Made by a program: the position numbers and the translations under genes. Under the pieces are notes generated by a model that saw nothing but the letters and a program-made list of their open reading frames with translations, made no database searches and was not told the origin of the DNA. Positions 18,701 through 26,916 of a DNA stretch of 63,111 nucleotides are shown piece by piece; position 1 is the first letter of the stretch, and each line of letters opens with the position of its first letter. This DNA is from Verrucomicrobiaceae bacterium (GTDB taxonomy: Bacteria; Verrucomicrobiota; Verrucomicrobiia; Chthoniobacterales; Chthoniobacteraceae), in assembly GCA_005791535.1 (NCBI GenBank), contig SXWH01000203.1, positions 1 through 63,111 of the forward strand. Direction: 5' to 3'.

Positions 18701-21700
18701 AACAACGTCACCGACCAGGCAAGCACGCCAAACACCATCAACCCCAACCCCACCAATACCCCGCTGTTCGTTTACCAGCCGCTCGTCACCACCAGTGCCG
18801 GCGACACGAGCCCCGGCTCGCTGCGGCAGGTCGTCGCAAATGCGCCCACCGGCACCGTCATCACCTTCGCCCCCGCGCTCGCCGGGCAGACCATCACCCT
18901 CGGCGGCGAGTTGCTCGTGGATGCCTCGCGGGCCATCACCCTCGACGCGTCCGAAGTGACGGGCGGCGTGAAGCTCGACGGCAACAACGCGACGCGCCTC
19001 GCCAGCGTCGCCGCAGGCGCGAGCCTTACGCTGAAAAACCTCACGCTCACCCGCGGCAACGGCAGCGGTGGAAATGGCGGCGCGATTTCCACCGCGGGCA
19101 CCGTGGTGGCGGAGGACTGCACCTTCTCCGCAAACGCCGCGACCGGCGTCGGCGGCGCAATTTTCAGCAGCGGCGGCAGCACACTCACACTCACGCGCTG
19201 CACCGTGGCGGGCAACACCGTCAGCTACGAGGGCGGCGGCGTGCGCAGTACTGCGGCCACGCTCACGGCGACGAACTGCACCTTCACCGGCAACACCGCC
19301 GTCATCGGCGGCGCGCTCTCCATCGCGGATGGCGGCCCGGCAGCCACGCTCACGCAATGCACCGTGGCGGGCAACACCGCGACGGGAGTCACCGTTCCCG
19401 GCCCGCTCAATGCGGGTGGCGGCGGCCTGTTTTTCTACGGCAAGGATGCCACCATCGCAAACTGCCTCGTCGCTGGAAACAGCAGCCAGACGGGCTTCGG
19501 CGTGGATGTCGAGGCGGTTGGCGGCGTCTTCACCCTCTCGGGAAATGTCATCGGCAACAACGACACCGTCGCCGCGATCTTCCCCGCAGGCCCGCTCGTC
19601 GGCACCACCGCCGCCCCGCTCGCCGCACGCCTCGCCCCGCTCGCCAACAACGGCGGCCGCACGCAGACGCTCTCCCTTTTGCCCGGCAGCCCCGCGCTCG
19701 ATGCGGGCGTCGCCACCGCCGCCACGACCGACCAGCGCGGCTTCACCCGCAGCCGCGATGGTAACGCCGTCGCCGGCGCATTGCCCGATGCCGGCGCGTA
19801 TGAAGCGCAAATCGCGCCCGCTCCAGGCATCGGCTTCAACATGGGCGACGCCGCAGTGAACGGCGGCGACGTGCTAGGCGCCACGGAACTCGCGGGCGTC
19901 TTCCCACAGGCAAACTGGAACCACCTCGCCGGCAACGCGAACTCCGGCGGCCTCACGCCCGACACCACCACGCGCCTCGACGCAAGCGGCGCGGCGCTCC
20001 CCGGCCTCAAGCTCTGGTGGAAGGGCCCGAACACCTGGCGCATCGGCAACCTCGCCGACTCTGCGGACAAAAAACTCATGTTCGGCTACCTCGACAGCAA
20101 CGCCGCTGGCGACGGCTCCGCTGCGACCGACCTTTTCAACAACGCCTCCGCGCAACCCTACGTCGCCATCGCCGGTCTGCCCGCGATCCTCGGCGGCTAC
20201 CGCGTCCTCGTCTATGCCGATGGCGACGCCACCGACGGGCGCGTCGGCTCCTACTGGCTCGGCAGCAACACCGGGCAGAACCCCGCCAACGTGAGCCCCG
20301 AAGCCCCGCTCACGCCGCGCGTCTTCCTGCGCGACGCGGCGAATTTCACCACCACCTACACCCGCGCCACCGGCACCAGCGACACGGGCGCGACCACCCC
20401 GGCGGGGAACTACGTTCAGTTCGACAACCTCACCGAAACCGCATTCACCGTCCGCGCCGAGGAGCACGCCTTCCGCGCCCCCATTAACGCCGTGCAAATC
20501 GTCCGCAACGAAATCGTTGTCGTCACCACCGCCGCCGATGAAAACGACCCCGTCGGCACGCTCGGCACCGGCATTTCCCTGCGCGAAGCCATCCGCGACG
20601 CCGCACCCGGCAGCGGCATCGTCTTCGACAGCACGCTCAACGGCGCAATCCTCACGCCCGGCACGGAGCTGGTGCTGGGGAAAAACGTGACCATTGATGC
20701 CACCAACCTGCCCGGCGGCATCACCCTCAGCGGCGGCGGCGCGCATCGCATCTTTGCCGTGAACGGCGGCCAGACCGTCGCCCTGCTCGGGTTTACGCTG
20801 ACCGGCGGCAATGGCACCGGCTCGTTCGTCAACAACGCCGGCGGTGCAGTGTATAATACCGGCACGCTTGCCCTCGATCGCTGCACGCTCGTGGGCAATA
20901 CGTCCACCTTGGTCGGCGGTGCGCTCTACAATAACGGCGTCATGACCGTCACGCGCTCGACGCTGGCCAGCAACTCCAGCGATTTCGGCGGCGGCATCCT
21001 CAACTACGGCACGCTCACCGTGACGCACAGCACTATCTCGGGCAACACCGCCACCGCCAACGGCGGCGGCATTGATAACGGCAATGGCACCACCATCGTC
21101 CTCACCCTCGCCAACAGCATCGTTGCCGGAAACACCGCCAGCACTGGCGCGGACATCAACAACTTCAACGGCACCGTCACCCGCGACGGCGCGAACCTCG
21201 TGCAGTCATTTGCCGGTGTGGCCGCGACCGGCACCGGCACCATCAGCAACGCCGCCCCGCTCCTCGCCCCGCTCGGCAACTACGGCGGCCCGACGCTGAC
21301 GATGCCGCCGCTCACCGGCAGCCCGGCCATCAATGCCTCCGTGGGCAGCACCAGCACCACCGACCAGCGTGGCCTGCCCGTCGTCGGCGTGCCGGACATC
21401 GGAGCCACCGAGGCCAGCCTCGCCGCGCCGCTCGTCGTCACCACCAATGCCAACACCGGTCCCGGCTCTCTGCGCGAGACCATGCAAGCCGCTGGCATCC
21501 CCGGTGCCATCGTCAACTTCGCTCCCGCGCTCAACGCCGCGACCATCACCCTCGCCAGCGAAATCACCATGCCGGTCACGGGTGCCGTCACGATTGACGC
21601 CAGCACCCTCACCAGCGGTGTGACCATCAGCGGCGGCGGTGTCACCCGCATCTTCAGCGTGGGCAGCGGAAAGTCGCTCACTTTGAAAAACCTCACCCTC

Positions 21701-23002
21701 ACCGCAGGCAACGGCACCGGCGCACTATTTAACGGATACGGCGGCGCAATTTACAACGCAGGCACGCTCGCGCTCACCGACTGCGTGCTCCATGCAAACG
21801 TCGTCCCGAGCGGCAGGGTCGGCGGGGGAATCTTTACGCTCGGCGCAGGCACATCCCTCACCGCGACGCGCTGCCTTTTCATCAACAACGCCACCAGTGG
21901 CGGCAGCGGCGGCGGCAGCGGCATCTATGCCGATTCATCGTCCGTGGTGATATGCACCGACTCCACCTTCACCGGCAACACCTCGCCCAACACCGCCGGA
22001 GCCATCCACTCCAACGGCAGCGCCAACGTCACCGCCCGACGCTGCACTTTCAACGCCAACACCGCCGTCGGCGTAGGCTCCGGGGCCGGGGCTGTGCGCG
22101 CCACCAATGCGACGTTCCTCTTGGAACAATGCACCCTCACGGCCAACACCGCAGGCACCGAAGGCGGCGCAGCCATCTGCACCGGCACCTCAGTAATGAC
22201 CCTGCGCCACTGCACCCTGAACGGCAACAGCGCGTCCGACGGCGGCGGCGTGAAATTCTCCGGCGGCACGCTCAACGTGGAAAACAGCCTCATCGCCGGA
22301 AACACCGCCACCACCGGCCCGGACATCCACTTCACCAGCGGCACCCTGAACCGACTCGGCGCAAACGTCATCGGCATCAACGCAACGGTGACTACCGCAT
22401 TCCCCGCCGGAACGCCTCACGTCAACGGCAGCTACGTCGGCACCGCCGCCTCGCCCGTCCTCGCGCAGCTCGCCCCGCTCGGCAACTACGGCGGCCTCAC
22501 GCAAACGATGGCGCTCGCCCTCGGCAGCCCCGCCCGCAACGCCTCCATCAGCAGCACCGCCACCGCCGACCAGCGCAGCTTCCCCATCATCGGCACAGCG
22601 GACATCGGCGCGTATGAAACCGGGAACAACCTCACCACCAACTACAACGTGTGGATTTACGAAACCCTCCCCGCCACCGCCACCGCGCCGCAACACGCCA
22701 GCACGTTCGACTTCGACAGCGATGGCCAGACCAACAACGCCGAATGGCTCGCCCTCACCAACCCCGCCAACTCGAACAGCCGCTTCACCATGAGCATCAG
22801 CCCCATCAGTGGAGGCAACCTGCCCTTCAGCTTCCAAACCGCCGTGGGCCGCAACTACCAGATCGAATACTCCACCGACCTCGCAAGCTGGACCAGCCTC
22901 GGCACCATCACCGGCACCGGCGGCATCCACAGCAGCGCCGCCGGCCCCGTCACCGGCTTCACCAAGTTCTTCATCCGAATGCGCGCCTCGCTACCGCCGT
23001 AG
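15776..23002 (+). CDS. Giant secreted beta-helix protein with four CSLREA/choice-of-anchor units
   Basis: The protein has 2408 residues starting with a signal peptide (MKTLQTLLLAALLFLSASAV). After an N-terminal beta-sandwich region come four long units, each opening with a PGSLRQ/ISLREAI-type segment, continuing as a right-handed parallel beta-helix rich in GGAI, CTxxGN and GGG turns, and ending with GSPAINA...DQRG...DIGAYE. Such units occur in bacterial polymorphic outer-membrane and adhesin-like proteins. A separate insert domain (IGFNMGDAAVNGG) lies between units 2 and 3, and an Ig-like domain between units 1 and 2. The C terminus carries a DFDSDGQTNNAEWL calcium-type loop and an IEYSTDLASWTSLG sandwich, as in other secreted proteins here. 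It is probably surface displayed or released. Confidence 0.9.
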   Translation: MKTLQTLLLAALLFLSASAVRAVNVSEGADFPNASAGAPYVLTFGTNTFSGSVSTPSDGQDRFDVTVPAGMRITSATKTFAAGGGVSGANISFAAEDLSGTGAGTFVNNYPLGPATYSCIVNANFSVGNAWSVTFTVESLVTWTTSNVTGPGDVVSSGTLIGAMNVGRNAAETIGGVTFAADTGATDTPIPMGGATVQFSFGSTHNDFMVETDIGGSTQYAAALDYGRWRDDVSSGTVTLGGLTAGRTYQVQLWITDSRGCCNTRTRTVDGVATSSAGPQIATGTFTASGTTQGITIAGVVGGHGPQLNLLQLREPVVLVQPAAITSSTSATDFYPASQLINGSGLSATPTVTNLGTHAEAGLGNTAWVTEGTSTDYFSNHSAPVLTCTLPGGRNITELVIWPYNFFAGTANGNEAKIFDVAFSTDGTTFTNTVTVTSPTPLVSNGLRLPLGTPLFATHVRVTITDNHYLAAAGGDRVGLGEIRFVATPEIYVTNTADSGPGSLRQALADAAATPGSNTILFGSSFNGEVADTITLTSTELTVNDTDGVTIDASAVTGGVTISGNSARRIFNITGGTVAMRRIHLTGGNGSGGGVPANYGGAIQTAGTLTLTECSISASAAFAGGAIFNVGGTQLLTLTRCTLSGNNASYGGAIQNEAVLAATQSTFSGNFAATNGGAISSPFGKPVSLVHCTVSNNQATGLGGGGTGSAFSLNNTILAGNTDTTAGTSSDNLDGTPALSGANLTSGDPILGALADNGGQTKTMRLLHGSPAINAASGSTITSDQRGRAIIGTGDIGAYENQRPSFSTQPASQMVGEGTPNLVVPFTVTDDESTPAQLTMVELKKNTIVVPGATFGGSGANRTVTLPGPFTPADNGALYTVTISDGTATRVSSTFTLTVISDTTPPTLNNVAVSGNRLTLTLTFSEPMSPASAGDRFNYNVSGGIVINAAQANGAVVTLTLGTALAFNTSYTLSTNNVTDQASTPNTINPNPTNTPLFVYQPLVTTSAGDTSPGSLRQVVANAPTGTVITFAPALAGQTITLGGELLVDASRAITLDASEVTGGVKLDGNNATRLASVAAGASLTLKNLTLTRGNGSGGNGGAISTAGTVVAEDCTFSANAATGVGGAIFSSGGSTLTLTRCTVAGNTVSYEGGGVRSTAATLTATNCTFTGNTAVIGGALSIADGGPAATLTQCTVAGNTATGVTVPGPLNAGGGGLFFYGKDATIANCLVAGNSSQTGFGVDVEAVGGVFTLSGNVIGNNDTVAAIFPAGPLVGTTAAPLAARLAPLANNGGRTQTLSLLPGSPALDAGVATAATTDQRGFTRSRDGNAVAGALPDAGAYEAQIAPAPGIGFNMGDAAVNGGDVLGATELAGVFPQANWNHLAGNANSGGLTPDTTTRLDASGAALPGLKLWWKGPNTWRIGNLADSADKKLMFGYLDSNAAGDGSAATDLFNNASAQPYVAIAGLPAILGGYRVLVYADGDATDGRVGSYWLGSNTGQNPANVSPEAPLTPRVFLRDAANFTTTYTRATGTSDTGATTPAGNYVQFDNLTETAFTVRAEEHAFRAPINAVQIVRNEIVVVTTAADENDPVGTLGTGISLREAIRDAAPGSGIVFDSTLNGAILTPGTELVLGKNVTIDATNLPGGITLSGGGAHRIFAVNGGQTVALLGFTLTGGNGTGSFVNNAGGAVYNTGTLALDRCTLVGNTSTLVGGALYNNGVMTVTRSTLASNSSDFGGGILNYGTLTVTHSTISGNTATANGGGIDNGNGTTIVLTLANSIVAGNTASTGADINNFNGTVTRDGANLVQSFAGVAATGTGTISNAAPLLAPLGNYGGPTLTMPPLTGSPAINASVGSTSTTDQRGLPVVGVPDIGATEASLAAPLVVTTNANTGPGSLRETMQAAGIPGAIVNFAPALNAATITLASEITMPVTGAVTIDASTLTSGVTISGGGVTRIFSVGSGKSLTLKNLTLTAGNGTGALFNGYGGAIYNAGTLALTDCVLHANVVPSGRVGGGIFTLGAGTSLTATRCLFINNATSGGSGGGSGIYADSSSVVICTDSTFTGNTSPNTAGAIHSNGSANVTARRCTFNANTAVGVGSGAGAVRATNATFLLEQCTLTANTAGTEGGAAICTGTSVMTLRHCTLNGNSASDGGGVKFSGGTLNVENSLIAGNTATTGPDIHFTSGTLNRLGANVIGINATVTTAFPAGTPHVNGSYVGTAASPVLAQLAPLGNYGGLTQTMALALGSPARNASISSTATADQRSFPIIGTADIGAYETGNNLTTNYNVWIYETLPATATAPQHASTFDFDSDGQTNNAEWLALTNPANSNSRFTMSISPISGGNLPFSFQTAVGRNYQIEYSTDLASWTSLGTITGTGGIHSSAAGPVTGFTKFFIRMRASLPP

Positions 23003-23131
23003 GTGACCGCACCGCCGACGCAGGCGAATTTACCCGCGGTCATCAACAAGCTGTTTGCGGCGCTCGCGTTTTGCGGGGAAACATTGCGCTCGGCAAAATC
23101 GGCGTTTCGCTGCCAGTGTCGGCGGAACTCC

Positions 23132-26100
23132 GTGAAAATCATCCGCTCTTTTCTTTTCGGCCTCCTTTTGTCGTTCGCGCTTCCGCTGTTCGGTCAGGCA
23201 CCGGGCAGTGTGGATACCAGCTACGCGCCGTCCCTGACCGGCGGCGCTCCAACCACTTCCGCCGTGCAGGCCGACGGGAGGCTGATCTCTGCTTCTCCAG
23301 GCGGCGGCGGTTCGATCAAGGTGTCGAGAATCAATTCCGACGGCAGCATCGACTCCGGCTTTTCCGTGACGACGACGGGCGTGGTCTCGTGCATCGCCGT
23401 TCTGCCGGACGGGAAAATCCTGATCGCCGGAAACTTCACGGCCGTGAACGGCACGAACGGCTTCGGCGGTCTCGCGCGGCTGAATGCAAACGGCACGGTG
23501 GACGGGAGCTTTTCCGCCGGGACCGGAGCGGACAATTCCGTGATGTGCATGGTCGTACAGCCGGACGGGAAGATTGTCATCGGCGGCTACTTCACGACGG
23601 TCAACAACGTCGCGGCCGGTCACATCGCCCGGCTGAATGCGAATGGCTCGCTCGACGCGGGCTTCAATTCCGGCGGTGCGGGCACGGACATCGTGGTCTT
23701 CAGTCTCGCGCGGCAGGATGACGGGAAACTGGTGCTCGGCGGCTGGTTCAGGAATGTCAACGGAGTGACAGCAAATGGAATCGCGCGGCTCGAAGCCAAC
23801 GGGACGCTGGACGCTGGATTTAATCCCGGCGGTGATGGTGTGGGAGCGGGCTCGATCGTCTATTCGGTGGCGGTGCAGGCCGACGGAAAGATCGTCGTCG
23901 CCGGGCAGTTCACGAGCTTGAATGGCGTCGGCGGGTTTCGCGGAATCGGCCGGCTGAATGCGAACGGCTCGCTGGACACGGGCTTTACCTCCCCCGGCGG
24001 CGCGGGGAATACGTTCTACCGCAGCGTGCTGCCGCAGGCGGACGGAAAGCTGCTGATCCTCGGCAATTACAACGCGGGCAGCGACCCTCAGAATACCTGC
24101 TTCTGGCGGCTGAATACGAACGGGACATTCGATTTGGACTTCGGCCTGGTGCGCGGAAATTCCATCGCGAACACGATCTCGATGCAGCCGGATGGAAAGG
24201 TAATCATCGCGGGAGAGTTCTCGACGCTGAACGGTGTGCCACGCGCTGGAATCGTCCGCTTCCACAACGACGATGCGCCGCGCAATCTCGGTGCGCCGAG
24301 TGCGTCGCGCGTGGTCTGGGAACGCGAGGGAGCAGCGCAGAGCGTGTCCGGCGTGACGTTTGAAGTCAGCACCGACGGCGGCGCGAACTGGAACCCGCTC
24401 GGGGCGGGCGTCCGCATCGGCACGACTTCGAATTGGGAGCTGACCGGACTTTCGCTGCCGGCAGGAGCGAAGCTGCGTGCCCGCAGTCGTGCGGCGAGCG
24501 GATACAACAGCGGCAGTTCTTCGCTTGAGGAGCAGACCGGCGAGTTCCCCTCGGCGCCCGCCGCAGTCACGCGCCTTGCGAGCGACATCACGGTTTCGGG
24601 TGCGACACTTTCCGGCGCGGGAAGCAGCAACGGACTCGCGACGAATGTGGCTTTCCAATACTCGGCTGATGCGACGATGACGACTGGCGTAACCACGACG
24701 GCGAGCGAGGCAATCGGCACGGATGTGGTGGGAGTCTCCACGACGCGCGCCATTTCCGGTCTGCTTCCGCACTCGACGTATTACTACCGGGCGATCTCGA
24801 CGAACACGATGGGAACGACGAATGGAACCATCCGCTCATTCGTCACGGCAAACACCCCGCCGGTCGCGCCAAATGGCACCGCCACGGCGACGACGGGCGA
24901 TGCGAAAACGATCACGCTCCCCTTTTCAAACACCGACGCGGACGGCGACACTGTGACGCTGAGCGGCACAACGCCCGATGCGAATCTCACGGTGACCGGC
25001 ACCAACGGAAAGGATGTCACGTTCACGGCGGCGGCGGGTTTTGTCGGCGACGCCACGCTCGGCTACACGGTGGGCGACGGCTTCGGCGGCACCGCGAGCG
25101 GGACGATCACGGTGACCATTTCGGATAACGACGCGCCGTCCATCGACGCGCCGACGACCGGGCTCCTCGTGTATGTCGGGACGCTCCCCGATTTCACACA
25201 GACAGCCACGCGGAGTGACAACATCGGCGTGGTGAGCATCACGCAGACTCCGCCCGCCGGCACTGCAACCGTGGCCGGCGATTTGGACGTCACGTTGACC
25301 GCAAAAGATGCGGCCGCAAACGAGTCGAGCACGACATTTACCGTCACCGTTCGCCCGACCGACTCGGTGCCGACGCCCGTCATCGGCGCTGGCGGCACGC
25401 CGCCCGGAGCGGGAACCGCGGATGGGCCGCCGGCGGATGCGGAGGTAAAGACGTTCGGGCTTCCGGCAATCGATAACGCGGGCAAGGTCGCCTACCTCGT
25501 GCAGTGGGGCAGCGACACCGACGGCAAGGGCAAGGGACTTTTCACCGACGTGTGTCTCGCCAAAGTGGGCGACGATGTGGCCGGAATCACCGGAGCGACG
25601 TTCAAGGCGTTTACGGATCCCGTGATCGATGGCGGACGCGTCGTCACGCTGGCCACGCTCGCGGGCGTGCCGAAAGCAACATCGGAAGCCGTGCTCGCCT
25701 TTGCGCCGGAAGGTTCACCGTCCATCGAAGCCCGCACCGGCGATGTCGCGCCGGGCCTCGACGGCACTCGCCCCGCAGGCGGACCGGTGTTCAAGAACTT
25801 CGTCACCGTGGCGCTCTCGGGAGGCAGCCTCGGTTTCATCGCGCAGGTCTCGGGCGGGACCGGTGTGCTGAAGGCGACGGGCGCAAACGATACCGGCCTC
25901 TGGATCAAAGACGGAAGCGACCCACTCCGGCTCGCGCTCCACGAGGGCGACGTTGTCGCGGGCAAAACGATCAAGACACTCGCGACGTTCGTGCCCGCGG
26001 ATGCATCGCCGGGTCAGGGCCGCGGCTGGCTGACGAATTCCGGGACCGGCACGGTGATGGCGCTCGCGTTCTTTTCCGACAAGACGCAGGGCATCGTCAC

Positions 26101-26854
26101 CGCAAACGCAGGCGGGAATGCGGCGATCCACGCGCTCAGCGGCACCATCAACGTGTCCACCTCGCCGGCCATCGGCGGGGCCACGTTTGCGTCGTTCAGC
26201 TATCCGGCGCGCAACAACAACGGCGCGCTCGCATTCCTCGGGAAGTTGAAAGCCGGGCCGGGCGGCGTACTGAAATCGGATGTCTCCGCCATCTTCCTGT
26301 CCCCTGCTGCCGGGCCGTTTGATTTCATCGCGCGGGTCGGATTCCAAGCTCCCGGCAGCGGCGGATTCTTCGGCGCGCTCGAAGATCCCGTGCTCTCGCC
26401 GGATGGTGGTGTCGCATTTCTCGCCACGCTGAAAGGCGTGAAGGGCCTCGCGACCAAATCGCTTTGGTGGCAGCCCTCCGGCGGCTCGCTGACGATGCTC
26501 GCGCAAGGCGGCGGCGAAGCGGGCGACATCCCCGGCTCGCAATGGAAGTCGTTTGACTCCATCGCCATCACCGACCGCGGCCCCATCTTCGCTGCGAAGC
26601 TCGTAGCCGGACAGGGCGGCGTGACGGCGAAAACCGCCAGCGGAGTCTGGGCATGCGATTTCTCAGGAACTCCACGCGTTCTTTTCCGCACCGGCGACAT
26701 CATCAACGGCAAAACGCTCACCGCATTCTCCCTGCTGAAAGTGACCGTCGGCAACGAAGGCGTCACCCGCAGTTTCAACAACAACGCGCAGGTCGCGTGG
26801 CTGGCGTCGTTCTCCGACAAAACGACCGCCATCGTTGTCACGGAAGTGCCGTAG
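23132..26854 (+). CDS. Secreted delta-60 repeat protein with Ig-like and tandem C-terminal repeats
   Basis: The protein has 1240 residues. The start is a GTG because it directly opens a signal peptide (KIIRSFLFGLLLSFALPLFG); a longer frame upstream lacks one. Residues about 20-370 hold roughly eight delta-60 repeats (VQADGKIVVAGQFTSLNG, then IGRLNANGSLDTGF), a beta-propeller-like module. Next come fibronectin-like and cadherin/Big-type Ig domains (NTPPVAPNGTATATTGDAKT without its start region is typical), then about 470 residues with repeated NNGALAFLG/DNAGKVAYL strands resembling the DUF7453-type repeats. It lies directly after the beta-helix gene in the same direction, so the two may be coexpressed. 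Function is probably surface binding. Confidence 0.85.
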   Translation: MKIIRSFLFGLLLSFALPLFGQAPGSVDTSYAPSLTGGAPTTSAVQADGRLISASPGGGGSIKVSRINSDGSIDSGFSVTTTGVVSCIAVLPDGKILIAGNFTAVNGTNGFGGLARLNANGTVDGSFSAGTGADNSVMCMVVQPDGKIVIGGYFTTVNNVAAGHIARLNANGSLDAGFNSGGAGTDIVVFSLARQDDGKLVLGGWFRNVNGVTANGIARLEANGTLDAGFNPGGDGVGAGSIVYSVAVQADGKIVVAGQFTSLNGVGGFRGIGRLNANGSLDTGFTSPGGAGNTFYRSVLPQADGKLLILGNYNAGSDPQNTCFWRLNTNGTFDLDFGLVRGNSIANTISMQPDGKVIIAGEFSTLNGVPRAGIVRFHNDDAPRNLGAPSASRVVWEREGAAQSVSGVTFEVSTDGGANWNPLGAGVRIGTTSNWELTGLSLPAGAKLRARSRAASGYNSGSSSLEEQTGEFPSAPAAVTRLASDITVSGATLSGAGSSNGLATNVAFQYSADATMTTGVTTTASEAIGTDVVGVSTTRAISGLLPHSTYYYRAISTNTMGTTNGTIRSFVTANTPPVAPNGTATATTGDAKTITLPFSNTDADGDTVTLSGTTPDANLTVTGTNGKDVTFTAAAGFVGDATLGYTVGDGFGGTASGTITVTISDNDAPSIDAPTTGLLVYVGTLPDFTQTATRSDNIGVVSITQTPPAGTATVAGDLDVTLTAKDAAANESSTTFTVTVRPTDSVPTPVIGAGGTPPGAGTADGPPADAEVKTFGLPAIDNAGKVAYLVQWGSDTDGKGKGLFTDVCLAKVGDDVAGITGATFKAFTDPVIDGGRVVTLATLAGVPKATSEAVLAFAPEGSPSIEARTGDVAPGLDGTRPAGGPVFKNFVTVALSGGSLGFIAQVSGGTGVLKATGANDTGLWIKDGSDPLRLALHEGDVVAGKTIKTLATFVPADASPGQGRGWLTNSGTGTVMALAFFSDKTQGIVTANAGGNAAIHALSGTINVSTSPAIGGATFASFSYPARNNNGALAFLGKLKAGPGGVLKSDVSAIFLSPAAGPFDFIARVGFQAPGSGGFFGALEDPVLSPDGGVAFLATLKGVKGLATKSLWWQPSGGSLTMLAQGGGEAGDIPGSQWKSFDSIAITDRGPIFAAKLVAGQGGVTAKTASGVWACDFSGTPRVLFRTGDIINGKTLTAFSLLKVTVGNEGVTRSFNNNAQVAWLASFSDKTTAIVVTEVP

Positions 26855-26916
26855 TTTAGTGGCACAGTCAGCTCCTTCACGAAACTCCCACCGGCGTAGA
26901 CCCGCGACGAGCCGGC

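Noticed and set aside
23003..23131. Longer N terminus of the delta-60 protein from an upstream ATG
   Set aside because: It would put 43 polar residues before the signal peptide; the GTG directly opens the signal peptide.
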